Source: Planctomycetota bacterium
Lineage (GTDB): Bacteria > Planctomycetota > UBA8742 > UBA2392
Length of the DNA stretch: 64,000 nucleotides
Assembly: GCA_020849795.1 (NCBI GenBank)
Contig: JADZFR010000054.1
Location: 1-64,000 of the forward strand
Direction: 5' to 3'
Shown: positions 24,145-32,981 of the stretch, piece after piece
Position numbering within the stretch: position 1 is the first letter of the stretch
How the letters are laid out: every line of letters starts with the position of its first letter
The notes under the pieces: model-generated
The model's input: only the letters and a program-made list of their open reading frames with translations
What the model was told of the DNA's origin: nothing
Databases searched by the model: none
Program-made: the position numbers and the translations under genes

Positions 24145-26916
24145 ATGAAGCTGATCATCACCCATGAAGGCCAAACAACCGAGTTTGAACCGCGCGCAGA
24201 CTTGGGGGTCATCACTCTGGGTCGAGCGGACGTCAACGATATCGCGCTGTCAGGTGAGAAGGCGGCGTCGCGCCAACACGCGACCCTGGAGCGCACCGTC
24301 GACGGCTGGAAGTTGGTGGACCAGATGTCGGCCAACGGGACCAGCGTCAACGGCGAGAAAGTGAACTTTGCCTTCCTTAAAGAAGGCGACGTGATCCAGG
24401 TCGGTCACAGCAGCATCAAGGTGACCGGCTTGGCGCCCTCTCCCGGGGCGAGCAAACCGGCGCCTGCCCGCCCTGTAGCAGCAAGGCGGGCAGCACCGGC
24501 TCAGGCAGCCAGTGCCACAGAGGCCGAGCGCCCGATGGCCTACATTCCACCCAAAAAGAGCCCGGTGGGTTCGCTGGTGGCGGCTGCGCTGGTGGTTGTG
24601 GCGTTGGTGGCAGGCGGGATTTTTGTGGTCTCGCAGATGGGCGGGGCAACACCTGAGCCAGACCGCGTGGCCGATGGCGACGCGACCAAGCGTCACGCCG
24701 AACTCAGCGACCAGGAAAAGGCGGCCATCACGCTGGCGCGCGAAATTGCTGACTCAGATGGCGACGTATTGTCGCGCATTCGTCGCCTCGAGAAGCTCGA
24801 AGGCGAAATGCAGGATAAGCGCGGCAGCGTTGCGCGCGGAGAAATCAACGAACTGAAGAAGGGCCTGCTGCGCAAGCTGGATGCTGAAGTCGTGGCCAAG
24901 ATTGAAGCTGAGATCCGCAACGCCGAGGTGCACCTGGCTGACGGCAGTTACGCGCAGGCGCTTACGACGCTGACGGGGCTCGAGAGCTGGCTGGCCGGCG
25001 ACACTTATCTGGCGAGTTTCGGCAAGGCGAACAAGTCGCGCATCGAGAAGGCAGTCAAGGGCGCGATGGAAAGCAACGACCGCTTTATTGCCGCGAGTTT
25101 TCAGCAGGTGTGGCGCTACGCCGACGAGTTGCTGTTCGACCAGGCCGCCGAGGTCATGGACGACATCCCGCGCCGTGCATTTCTGGATCGGGAGATGCGC
25201 GGGCTTTATGACCGTGAACGCGAACGCCTGATGGCAATGCGCGAATCGGGCAAGAGCGCGCCGGAAAACCCGGTTGTCGAAGAAAAGCCCAGCATCTTGG
25301 GCAAGGTCAAGAAAGACGAAGCGCGCCTGCCGGGCAAGAACCCGCTGCTGGCCGATGGCGCCCGCAGCGAACAGAAACTGATCGCCGCACTGCACGCGCG
25401 GATGATCCAGGCCTGCATCGACAAGAAGCTGACCAACGACATGTTCGTGTGGCGCGGCGACAAGGCCCGCATTCGCGGCGCAACCAAGGACCGCCTTCAG
25501 CTTGACGTGTCAACGAAAGACAAAAAGACCGGCGAAGAACTTGCCTTCCGCACGTCTGCAAAGTGGGAGGACATCAAGCCCGCCGACATTCTGCAGCTGT
25601 ACGACCGCGTGCCGACCCTGACGCCCGAGGAAATGCTGGGCGCCACCATCTATGCATTTGACAACGGCATGATGGACGACGGTGCGGTCCGCGCGTGCAA
25701 GCTGTGGAAAATCAAGAACGACTGGAAAGAGGGCATCGACATCCTGATCGCCACCAAGCGCAAGATCTCGATTCCTGAGAACGGCTTTGTCGAGCATGAC
25801 GGCCGCCTGGTCACGCCCGCCGAGAAAGAGGAATACGAGTTCAGGACACGCCTCAAGGGTGTGCTGGACCGTTTTGAGAAGGGCATCAGCAGCAAGGACA
25901 AGAAGAAGCGTGAAGACGCCGAAGCCGCGTTCAGCGAGCTCGTCGAAATGGGCGAACGCGCAGTGCCCGGCGCGATTGCCATCCTGCAGGATGTGCTGGA
26001 AAAGGAAATCACCAAGGCCCAGAACGCTGCAGGGCTGCTGGGTGCCGACAAGACCAAGATGGACGGCCTGCTCACCGAGCTGGACAAGCGTCGTGCATTC
26101 GCACTTGAGCTGATCATGGACGCGGTGAAGTACCCATACCCGTACGGCCCCAACCAGGCCGAAGTACAGGCTGAGGTGGACACGCGGGTAGCTGCGGTGC
26201 GCGAAATCTGGAACGATTCCACGAGCTTTCTCGGCCAGGCCAACCCCGAGTACGAAGCGGTGATCGAGAAAGTGCGCGCGATTTCAGAGCGCATGGACCA
26301 GCTTGACCCGGCCAACAACCACCACAAGCAGACCAGCGAGGAAACGATCACGTACCTGAAAGACCAGGCCAACCAGAAGCTTACGATTCGCGAGTACGCC
26401 GGCAGCACCGGCAAGTACGAGGCGCTGATCAACTTCAACCGCAAGGTCATGAAAATCAACGAAGACTTCCCGACCGGCGAAGGCCACACCGATGGCGACG
26501 GTCGCCTTCAGGTCCAGATCACCAACGAGTATCGAATCATGTTTGCGCGCCACGCCGTGAAGATCAACGACAAGCTGTTCTGGGCCGCATGGCACCACAG
26601 CAAGTACTGTGTGGAAAACAACGGCGGCCAGATTGCCCACGTCATCCAGGGCGAGCCCCGCGGCGCAGCCCCCGGCGACCGCATGACCTATGAAGGCTAT
26701 CCGGGCGGCGGCGGCGAGAACATTCACATGAACAGCGCCGGCCCGACGGCGCAGAGCAGCCACGATGCCTGGTGCCACAGCAGCGGCCACCATCGCAACA
26801 TTCTGCACCCGAACTGGCGCGCGCTCGGCAGCGGCAAGTTCCGCACGATCTGGACGCAGTGCTTCGGCGCTGTCGACGAAGGCGAAGCCAACAGCGTAAG
26901 CAAGGGAGGCCAGTAG
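24145..26916 (+). CDS. FHA domain - transmembrane - CAP/SCP domain protein
   Basis: A 923-residue protein. Residues about 15-95 form an FHA phosphopeptide-binding domain: ITLGRADVNDI, then SRQHATL (the S-x2-H core) and NGTSVNGEKV. A Pro/Ala linker leads to a single transmembrane helix (141-163, VGSLVAAALVVVALVAGGIF). A long helical region (about 190-770, coiled-coil-like, Lys/Glu-rich) ends in a CAP/SCP domain (about 775-908): NEYRIMFARHAVKINDKLFW, then WHHS, G-E-N-I, SSGHHRNIL and IWTQCFG. The FHA part should face the cytosol and the CAP part the periplasm. CAP domains act as secreted enzymes or binding modules; FHA reads Ser/Thr phosphorylation. No kinase is nearby. The start has CGGAG about six bases upstream. 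The combination could carry a phospho-signal across the membrane. Confidence 0.85.
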   Translation: MKLIITHEGQTTEFEPRADLGVITLGRADVNDIALSGEKAASRQHATLERTVDGWKLVDQMSANGTSVNGEKVNFAFLKEGDVIQVGHSSIKVTGLAPSPGASKPAPARPVAARRAAPAQAASATEAERPMAYIPPKKSPVGSLVAAALVVVALVAGGIFVVSQMGGATPEPDRVADGDATKRHAELSDQEKAAITLAREIADSDGDVLSRIRRLEKLEGEMQDKRGSVARGEINELKKGLLRKLDAEVVAKIEAEIRNAEVHLADGSYAQALTTLTGLESWLAGDTYLASFGKANKSRIEKAVKGAMESNDRFIAASFQQVWRYADELLFDQAAEVMDDIPRRAFLDREMRGLYDRERERLMAMRESGKSAPENPVVEEKPSILGKVKKDEARLPGKNPLLADGARSEQKLIAALHARMIQACIDKKLTNDMFVWRGDKARIRGATKDRLQLDVSTKDKKTGEELAFRTSAKWEDIKPADILQLYDRVPTLTPEEMLGATIYAFDNGMMDDGAVRACKLWKIKNDWKEGIDILIATKRKISIPENGFVEHDGRLVTPAEKEEYEFRTRLKGVLDRFEKGISSKDKKKREDAEAAFSELVEMGERAVPGAIAILQDVLEKEITKAQNAAGLLGADKTKMDGLLTELDKRRAFALELIMDAVKYPYPYGPNQAEVQAEVDTRVAAVREIWNDSTSFLGQANPEYEAVIEKVRAISERMDQLDPANNHHKQTSEETITYLKDQANQKLTIREYAGSTGKYEALINFNRKVMKINEDFPTGEGHTDGDGRLQVQITNEYRIMFARHAVKINDKLFWAAWHHSKYCVENNGGQIAHVIQGEPRGAAPGDRMTYEGYPGGGGENIHMNSAGPTAQSSHDAWCHSSGHHRNILHPNWRALGSGKFRTIWTQCFGAVDEGEANSVSKGGQ

Positions 26917-26990
26917 GGGCGCCCGGCGTTGCAGATCTGCAGACTTCACAATTGGTCGTCAGGCGGTGGTGCCCAGCGCTGCTTGACGAA

Positions 26991-27030
26991 GACGGGGTGG
27001 CCCTCCCGAGCCACCCCGTCACGTTTTCTT
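26991..27030 (+). terminator. Intrinsic terminator after the FHA-CAP gene
   Basis: GACGGGGTGGC (26991-27001) pairs perfectly with GCCACCCCGTC (27010-27020), loop of 8, followed by ACGTTTTCTT. It lies 75 bp after the stop and 14 bp before the end of the convergent lipoprotein gene. Confidence 0.88.
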
Positions 27031-27043
27031 GTGCGGCGGCCAG

Positions 27044-27526
27044 CTACTTCAGGCCGATGGCCGAAAGTGCGTCTGCACCGTTGAGCTTTTCCCACCACTC
27101 CAGCGTGGCCTTGATGTCCACCAGCCAGGTGTCGCCCTGCTTTTTAAGCACCAGGCTGCGAACTGCCGTCACACTGTCGCCATAGTCAAACGTAACACCG
27201 AGGCGTGCCGTGGTGTCGTCGTCCATGTCGCTCAGGTCGGGGTTCGGCTTGACCGATTTGACCTTTGCGAAGAAGTCCACGTCCAGCAAATCATCCAGCG
27301 TCAGGTCGCTGGTCATTTTGCCCGCCCCGGTGATTGCAAGGCCGGACGGCAGCCCCAACGGGCCGGTGCGCTGGCCCGGCAGGACGACGGCAGCGATGGC
27401 GGCCTTGTCTTTAGACTCAAAGGCAGACGCGGCTTTGGTAACCGAGGCCTCGGCCTCAGGCGGGACACCGCCGCAGCCTGCAGCCAGTAGTGCAAGCAAC
27501 ATCAAAGCACAAGCGACTCTCTTCAT
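27044..27526 (-). CDS. Small lipoprotein of unknown function
   Basis: A 160-residue protein with a basic start (MKRV), a hydrophobic core and the lipobox L-A-A-G-C18, so it should be lipidated and held in a membrane. GGAGAA lies just upstream of the ATG at 27526; an 18-residue extension upstream would bury the signal. The mature part (VTKAASAFESKDKAAIAAVV, later GDTWLVDIKATLEWWEKL) resembles DUF4878/NTF2-like lipoproteins in which a helix is followed by a curved sheet, but the match is weak. It is transcribed away from the type II GAPDH-like gene, about 100 bp downstream of it on the same strand. Confidence 0.75.
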   Translation of the reverse strand: MKRVACALMLLALLAAGCGGVPPEAEASVTKAASAFESKDKAAIAAVVLPGQRTGPLGLPSGLAITGAGKMTSDLTLDDLLDVDFFAKVKSVKPNPDLSDMDDDTTARLGVTFDYGDSVTAVRSLVLKKQGDTWLVDIKATLEWWEKLNGADALSAIGLK

Positions 27527-27629
27527 AAGTTCTCCAGTGGCAGGATAGTAAGTCGGCCCGAGCCGCATGCAACTGCGCACGCGTTCGGGCCGAATGGCCG
27601 GGTACCACGCAGCGTTCAGGCCAGCGACG

Positions 27630-28709
27630 CTACACTTCCTCGAAGAAGTACGGTTTGAGCGCCTGGATCTTCTTATCGAAGGTGTTGGGGTCTATCTGCC
27701 ATAGTGCCGCCGAGATTGACGAAAGCAGCGAGTTGCCGTCCTGGGGCGTAAAGCAGAAGCCGTAAATGTCGTGGCCGCCGCCGTTGACCGTCAGGCACTC
27801 GTGGGGGATTACGGTCTGGTTGAGAATGCGCCCGAAAAAGCCGTGGTCGCGGCCAAAGCTGAACACCGAGTTGGCGCTTTTCTTGAACGTGATTGCCTGG
27901 CGGTCGTCTTCGCGAATCGCGCCGATCAGTTTTTCCACTGTGGTGGCTTCCTTGACCCTGATGTGGAAGCGAACCATGTGCATGTACTGCGTGGGCATCT
28001 TGATCGCGCTGCTGAACAGGTTCGTGAATTCCCAACCCTTGGTCTTGTAGAGGTGATAGGCGTCGCGCGCATGGTGCGTGCCGAAGCCTTCGTCCTTGTG
28101 CTTGCCTACTTCGGGGCTTGCCACGAAGCTGTCGTCCTGGCTTACGTCGTTGGCGCGGCGCATGCAGACAAAGTCGGCGCTGGCCAGGTTTTCGGGCTTG
28201 GTGTTGTGCTTGGTTGCGAACAGCTTGATCAGCGCCGCCAGGTTGTGCGTGTTGCAGCTGACCACGTGAACGAACTTGTCTTCGCCGGGCACCAGCGTTT
28301 CGTCGTTGATACCGCGCGCGTACATCTTGCCAAACCCGAACTCGCTACCCTGTGCGATGTAGCCCTTGCCGCCCGCCTGCGCGGCCCGCAGGTAGTACTG
28401 CTCTTTATTGGCAAGACCTGCGCCGCTTGGCGTGCAGTCGATGACGACGCTGGCGCGCATGATGGCTTCTTCGGTTTCGAATTCTGCCTTGCAGCCCATT
28501 TTCTCGAAGCCGGCCATCTGGTCGCGTCCGGTCGCAAGCCTTGCGCCGCGCTTGATAAGATCCACGACCTTCGACCGGTCCGTCTTCAGCGGCGTGCGCT
28601 TGTTGAACGTGACTTCGTCAACGCCCAGTTCCTTGCGGAAGTGCGTCAGCATGCCGATCAGCGGCTCGCCGATGGTGCCGGTGCCTACGACGTGAATGAT
28701 GTTTGCCAT
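27630..28709 (-). CDS. Type II (archaeal-type) glyceraldehyde-3-phosphate dehydrogenase-like
   Basis: A 359-residue dehydrogenase-like protein. The N-terminal Rossmann motif V-G-T-G-T-I-G (8-14) is followed by FNKRTP where archaeal GAPDHs have T-K-T-R-P. The catalytic block VVSCNTHNL holds C152, aligning with the archaeal V-V-S-C-N-T-T-G-L. Further archaeal landmarks are RRANDVSQDD (for RRAADPNDDK), GTHHARDAYH (for PSHHGPDVV), MPTQYMHM and FSFGRDHG. In archaea this enzyme oxidises glyceraldehyde 3-phosphate with NAD(P). The sequence is quite divergent, so the substrate may differ. The start at 28709 has AGGAG eight bases upstream. No glycolytic gene is adjacent; neighbours are a lipoprotein and a FlgM-like gene. 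Confidence 0.75.
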   Translation of the reverse strand: MANIIHVVGTGTIGEPLIGMLTHFRKELGVDEVTFNKRTPLKTDRSKVVDLIKRGARLATGRDQMAGFEKMGCKAEFETEEAIMRASVVIDCTPSGAGLANKEQYYLRAAQAGGKGYIAQGSEFGFGKMYARGINDETLVPGEDKFVHVVSCNTHNLAALIKLFATKHNTKPENLASADFVCMRRANDVSQDDSFVASPEVGKHKDEGFGTHHARDAYHLYKTKGWEFTNLFSSAIKMPTQYMHMVRFHIRVKEATTVEKLIGAIREDDRQAITFKKSANSVFSFGRDHGFFGRILNQTVIPHECLTVNGGGHDIYGFCFTPQDGNSLLSSISAALWQIDPNTFDKKIQALKPYFFEEV

Positions 28710-28912
28710 GCGGGTTCTCCTGCGGTGAAAATGAAACACCGCGGCCGGCGGGCGCGTGCTGAACTGTATGCCGGTCGCGGAGTCATGTTTGACCGCGTGC
28801 AGGGTTCTCTACCAGCGCTGGGGCAACAGGCCACCGGGCCGCGCAGAGTATTCTTGCGGTTAACGTATCACCGCAGGCGGCGCTTCCAATGGCAAGTTGA
28901 TGAAAAGTGGGA

Positions 28913-28938
28913 AAGCCCGCAGGCATTGCTGCGGGCTT
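28913..28938 (-). terminator. Probable terminator after the FlgM-like gene
   Basis: AAGCCCGCAG (28913-28922) pairs with CTGCGGGCTT (28929-28938), loop of 6. Read on the minus strand it is followed by TCCCACTTTTC. It begins 18 bp beyond the stop codon of the FlgM-like gene. Confidence 0.65.
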
Positions 28939-28956
28939 GTTCGATAGAGCCCTATC

Positions 28957-29244
28957 CTACAGTTCTTCGCTGATCATCCGGTCGATGGCGACCGCAAATT
29001 CGCGATCAACGTCATAGTCAGGATGCGCGATTTTCTCGCGGGTTGCGTCCACCCGTTCCATGCGTACCGATGGCAATCCCTTGGCCGCCGCAACAAAGCC
29101 GGCTTCGGCACAGGGCGGGCTGCTGTCGCTGCGGCGCGGCGCCGCGTAGACGTTAGATTCAGTGCGTTTGGCGCGCTGACTGGGCCTTATGCGCTGCACG
29201 CGTTCAGTTCTGGACGAGTCGGTCGGTCGATATGCGTCGGTCAT
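28957..29244 (-). CDS. FlgM-like anti-sigma factor candidate
   Basis: A 95-residue protein. The first 60 residues are polar and look disordered. The last 35 (R-M-E-R-V-D-A-T-R-E-K-I, then PDYDVDREFAVAIDRMISEE) follow the pattern of the C-terminal sigma-28-binding part of FlgM, where R-V-x2-L-R-x2-I-x3-Y-x-V/I-D precedes a helix ending in E-L. FlgM holds back FliA until the flagellar hook is finished. A FliA-type sigma factor is encoded about 10 kb away (39589-40458), but no flagellar structural gene lies in the window. The start could be ATG 29244 or GTG 29253 (GGAG spacing 12 or 3). The match is short, so the call is tentative. Confidence 0.55.
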   Translation of the reverse strand: MTDAYRPTDSSRTERVQRIRPSQRAKRTESNVYAAPRRSDSSPPCAEAGFVAAAKGLPSVRMERVDATREKIAHPDYDVDREFAVAIDRMISEEL

Positions 29245-29337
29245 GGTATGCACGGTCTCCTGTTCGACTATCGACAGTCGACTTGTGCGGCTTTAGCGGA
29301 AAATTCAAGAATTTGGCGTTGCCCGGTGCGTGGTTGA

Positions 29338-30207
29338 TCACGAAGCCTCGCGGCCGGCTTCGTCCAGCACGCTGGGCTCGTCTTCGTCGGCTGGTTCGAC
29401 AGGCCGGGACTGCGGCAGATCGCCCGGCTTAGGCACGAACTCTGTTTTGTGGTGGGCCTCGGCATGGACGGCCGGCTTGTCCACCTTTTCAGTGGCCAAG
29501 CCGTGGGCGATGTCATCCTTGCCGATCTTTGCGGTCTCAACCAGGCGTGGTGGTTTGTCAACTCGCTCGGTGGGGATGTGAGCGCCTGGTCTGGCTACTT
29601 TCTCGGTGGCAATGCCGCGCAATTCCATTTCTTCGGGTGTCATGCGGCGCGTGATCGCCGCTTCGGCCGAGATGGCTTGCGCCATGGCTGCATCGGCTTC
29701 GCCATCGACTGTGGCGTCGCCGTCCTTGCTGATCGGCCCGTGCGTGCCGCGGAAGATTTCTTCGGGCAAGCCTGGGTTCTTGCCCACGTTTTTGATCAGG
29801 AATTGGCCGCCATGATATGGCTTGGGCATGGCGTGGTGTTTTGGCGCGAACGGGTTGGCTTCGTACAGCAGGGCCAGAATCGCGGCAAGTTCGCCAAGGT
29901 CGATGTCGTCGGGCAGGGCGGCACTGTAAACAATGGGGCTCTTGCGGATTTCGCGGCAGCGGTTCAGGGCAAACACACCCAGCGACATCTTTTGCAGTTT
30001 CTCGAGGTAGTCGTGAATCGAGACTTCGCCCTTATGCACACCGAACATTACCAGTTCGCGCGCAGAGGAGCCTACCCCGTTGCCGACCTTCTGTAGCTTG
30101 GCGGCCATGACTGCATACACGGCCGTCTTTGCGCCCAGTTCAGGCACATCCGACAGCGGCGTGCGAAGCAGCCACCAGCCTTTCCAGTCAAGCGTGAAGG
30201 ACCTCAA
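29338..30207 (-). CDS. Unknown protein with repetitive disordered tail
   Basis: A 289-residue protein with no signal peptide. Residues 1-150 look globular (WKGWWLLRTPLSDVPELGAK, ELVMFGVHKGEVSIHDYLEK, KPYHGGQFLIKN). The rest is polar and carries imperfect repeats built on A-T-E-K-V/T-E-R-V followed by x-K/R-P (TEKVARP, TERVDKP, TEKVDKP), ending in an acidic stretch. The start is TTG at 30207, chosen for the strong GGAGGGGG site three to five bases upstream. I recognise no family. A cytoplasmic partner-binding role is possible from the repeats but not shown. Confidence 0.6.
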   Translation of the reverse strand: MRSFTLDWKGWWLLRTPLSDVPELGAKTAVYAVMAAKLQKVGNGVGSSARELVMFGVHKGEVSIHDYLEKLQKMSLGVFALNRCREIRKSPIVYSAALPDDIDLGELAAILALLYEANPFAPKHHAMPKPYHGGQFLIKNVGKNPGLPEEIFRGTHGPISKDGDATVDGEADAAMAQAISAEAAITRRMTPEEMELRGIATEKVARPGAHIPTERVDKPPRLVETAKIGKDDIAHGLATEKVDKPAVHAEAHHKTEFVPKPGDLPQSRPVEPADEDEPSVLDEAGREAS

Positions 30208-30447
30208 CGACCCCCTCCATGAACGCCGATACTAACGGACCCCCGGCCAAGGTGCATCCTCAGACTTGGCAATCTGCGCGCCCTGGTGCCGCATCGACTT
30301 GCCACATGCGCCTGGTGGCAACGAAGACGACTGGAATTCCGGCGCTGAATCAACCAGCAGTGCGCCATCGGCCCAGAGGGTGCCACAGTGTAGCAGAAAC
30401 AAATCGACAACAAGTGGCGATTTCGGGTTGCGGCTGTCCGAACTGAA

Positions 30448-30474
30448 CGGCCCCGGGAGACATCCCCGGGGCCG
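30448..30474. repeat. Inverted repeat after the VIT-VWA gene
   Basis: CGGCCCCGGG (30448-30457) and CCCGGGGCCG (30465-30474) form a perfect 10-bp stem with a 7-base loop, 30 bp beyond the stop of the minus-strand VIT-VWA gene. No T tract follows, so it may be a weak or Rho-assisted terminator. Confidence 0.5.
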
Positions 30475-30503
30475 CTTGCTTACGGTTGACTGGTTCCGGC
30501 GCC

Positions 30504-32891
30504 TTAGCCGCCCTTCTTCTCGTCGTTCTTCTCGCCACTCTTGTCTTCGGCCTGTGCGCTCTTGTCGACCACCCGGATCGTCTTCTTGCCGACGCGCAGG
30601 ACAACTTCGTTGCCCAGCGCCAGTATCTTGGAAACGTTGTCGTTGCCGCGGGCGAGCGCAAACCAGTCTTCGCTCATGTACTCGACCGTCTCGGCGCCGA
30701 ACAACTCGCCGTTCGTGAGGTCGCTTTCGAGCCAGATGCCGTCGGACCACACAAAGCTGCGAGTGCCGATGGTCTTCACAATGTTGCTGGACTCTTTGGC
30801 AGCTTGTTCGTCATCCATGCCTTTCTTCTTCAACTCTTCCTTGCGTTTGTCAGCACGGGACGAGTATCCGCTGTCACGGGCGCGCTTGGCGGCTGCGTTT
30901 GCCTCTTCGCCTTCGGCGGCCTTGCCGTCTTGTGCATTGTCGCTGTCGCGGCGTTCTGCGTTGGATTTGCTGCGCTCGACTGCATCCTTACCGGTCTGGT
31001 CCTGCGGGGGTGCTGGGGCGCGCGCGCCTGACCCTGCACCATCGCCGCTGTCATCGCCGCCAACTGCGCGGCCACCGCGGGGGCGATTCTCGGGCATCGG
31101 CTGCCCGGCGCGGGGCGGGGGCGTGTCCTCGACCACGAGAAAGCTGGTGTACGGCGTCACGATGCCGAATTTGGTGCCCAGCCGGACGATCTCTTCGACC
31201 ACTTCTTTGTTCTGCCCCTTCAGGTTGATCTGGTCCATCAGGTAGCCAACGCGACGCACTGCCCACATGCGGGGCAGGTAGGCCTTGGCGTTGTCACTTT
31301 CCTTGAACTCGATGGTGTACTCGTAAGCGCGCTTGGTGCCGTTGACCGTGCCTTCCAGAATCAACTGGTGTTTGCCCGGCTTGTCGAAGCGGCCGAGCAC
31401 GGAAAGCTGCGTGCCGGCAAACACGTCGCCGGGCACCTGCGGGTGCAGGTCGTGAATCTCGGCGCCGTCGATGCGCATCTTGACGTCGCTGAGCACCGGG
31501 CTGGCAATCTTGTTCGCGAAGTTGCTGACCTTCACTTCCATGTCTTCCTTGGGTTTGACGTATTCGCGCTGGCCCTTGTTCTCTTCGGCGAGCGTGTCGA
31601 GCAGCCAGGTGTTGACGTCATATCCCACGCCGAACGGGAAGATGCGGACGTGGTTGGAGCGGTTTTCCTTCGCCAGCTTGGCCAAGCCGCGCACGTCGGT
31701 TATTTCGCCCATCGTGGGCAACCCGTCGCTCATCAACAGGATGTAGCAGGGCCGGGTGCTTTCTTTGCCGGCAAGCTCGTACGCCATGCGTAGCGCGCTT
31801 TCAAAGTTGGTGCCACCGGTGGCGTCGATCTTGTCCACTTTGGCCAGTGCGGCTTCGCGGGCTTCTTTGCTGGCGTCGGTCAACGCGTCGTGCAGTTTGC
31901 GTGCTTCGGTGCTGAACGTGACAATCGCGAAGCGGTCCTTTTCATTCAACTTGCTGATGCAGAACTTGAGGGCCTTGCGGGCCTGGTCGATCTTGCCGTC
32001 GTCCATCATGCTGCCGCTGGTGTCCAGCACGACAATCACGTCCTTGGGCAGGATGTCGGACTCTTCCAGCTTGATCTTGGGTGTCAGCAGGGCCAGGAAG
32101 TACCCGGCCTCGGTGCCTTCGCGATAGCCAAGCACGTTGGCGGCCATGGCGCCTTCCGCGAACCCGTAGAACAGCTCAAAGTCGGTTGCGGCTTGAGCGT
32201 CTTTCATTTCAAAGCCGATGACGGCTTCCTTGTCGCCTTTGCGAATGACTTCGACGCTGTGGGTGGGGGAGTAGATGGTGCGCAGGGCCTGCTCTGACTT
32301 CAGGTTGACCTTGACGCTGGTGTTCTTGGGCGCGTTCGGCGAATAGCCCTGCGTGCGCAGCGGGTAGATGAAGCGCACCAGGCCGCTGTCATACGGCAGC
32401 AGTTCGGTGTACGTGAAGGTGATCGTCAGTTCCTGGCAGGGCAGGATCGGGAACACCCTGGCCTTGAACAGGCCGCGCCCGGCGTACTCAAGCAGGCCCG
32501 GGTCAATCATGCGGCGCACAGTGTCTTCGTAAATCTGGCGCGCCTTGTCAGCGGGCAGCAACTCGCCTTTGACCATCGTGCCGTTCATGGTCATCTGGAA
32601 TTCGTTGATGGCGGCTTCGAGCGGTAGGGGAAACAGGTACTCGCCTTCGAGCTGCCAGTTGTTCGGGTTGTAAAAGACCTGGGTGATCTTGGTGGTGGCA
32701 CCCTGGTTGTCGATGGTGGTCTCTACCTGGTGTGAGCGCACGTCGATCGGCATGGTGCGGGGGGCCGGGCGATGCCGCGGGCGCTCCATATCAGGGTCGA
32801 TGCGGCGATCAACCACGATGCCCTGGGCGGCCAATGAGCCCCCAAGCAATGCAAGCAAACCCAGCAGCATCCAAGACTTACGCGTAATCAT
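30504..32891 (-). CDS. Exported VIT - von Willebrand A domain protein
   Basis: A 795-residue protein with signal peptide MITRKSWMLLGLLALLGGSL, cleaved after AAQ or so. Residues about 45-170 match a vault/inter-alpha-trypsin (VIT) domain (MPIDVRSHQVETTIDNQGAT, QVFYNPN, EGEYLFPLPLEAAI). Residues about 285-470 are a VWA domain with an intact MIDAS, D-T-S-G-S-M, and later TGGTNFESAL and LMSDGLPT. After a disordered, charged stretch (about 620-710), the C-terminus forms another small domain. VIT-VWA proteins bind ligands through a metal ion and are usually surface or periplasmic. The start at 32891 has GGAG six bases upstream. It follows a metal transporter on the same strand, 90 bp away. Confidence 0.9.
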   Translation of the reverse strand: MITRKSWMLLGLLALLGGSLAAQGIVVDRRIDPDMERPRHRPAPRTMPIDVRSHQVETTIDNQGATTKITQVFYNPNNWQLEGEYLFPLPLEAAINEFQMTMNGTMVKGELLPADKARQIYEDTVRRMIDPGLLEYAGRGLFKARVFPILPCQELTITFTYTELLPYDSGLVRFIYPLRTQGYSPNAPKNTSVKVNLKSEQALRTIYSPTHSVEVIRKGDKEAVIGFEMKDAQAATDFELFYGFAEGAMAANVLGYREGTEAGYFLALLTPKIKLEESDILPKDVIVVLDTSGSMMDDGKIDQARKALKFCISKLNEKDRFAIVTFSTEARKLHDALTDASKEAREAALAKVDKIDATGGTNFESALRMAYELAGKESTRPCYILLMSDGLPTMGEITDVRGLAKLAKENRSNHVRIFPFGVGYDVNTWLLDTLAEENKGQREYVKPKEDMEVKVSNFANKIASPVLSDVKMRIDGAEIHDLHPQVPGDVFAGTQLSVLGRFDKPGKHQLILEGTVNGTKRAYEYTIEFKESDNAKAYLPRMWAVRRVGYLMDQINLKGQNKEVVEEIVRLGTKFGIVTPYTSFLVVEDTPPPRAGQPMPENRPRGGRAVGGDDSGDGAGSGARAPAPPQDQTGKDAVERSKSNAERRDSDNAQDGKAAEGEEANAAAKRARDSGYSSRADKRKEELKKKGMDDEQAAKESSNIVKTIGTRSFVWSDGIWLESDLTNGELFGAETVEYMSEDWFALARGNDNVSKILALGNEVVLRVGKKTIRVVDKSAQAEDKSGEKNDEKKGG

Positions 32892-32981
32892 CGCAGACTC
32901 CATGGTTGGTGTGGCTCGCGTAGGACGCCAAACCCGGTGGGCAGGTTCCGGATTCCAGCCAAACTTCTCCAGAATTCGGCG

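Noticed and set aside
27630..28709. Saccharopine or homoserine dehydrogenase
   Set aside because: A Rossmann start alone would fit, but the V-V-S-C-N-T, R-R-A-N-D and M-P-T-x2-M-H-M blocks match type II GAPDH better.
30219..30446. Possible 75-residue plus-strand gene between two minus-strand genes
   Set aside because: Composition is random-looking, no ribosome site, no known motif, and it lies against the direction of the surrounding run.
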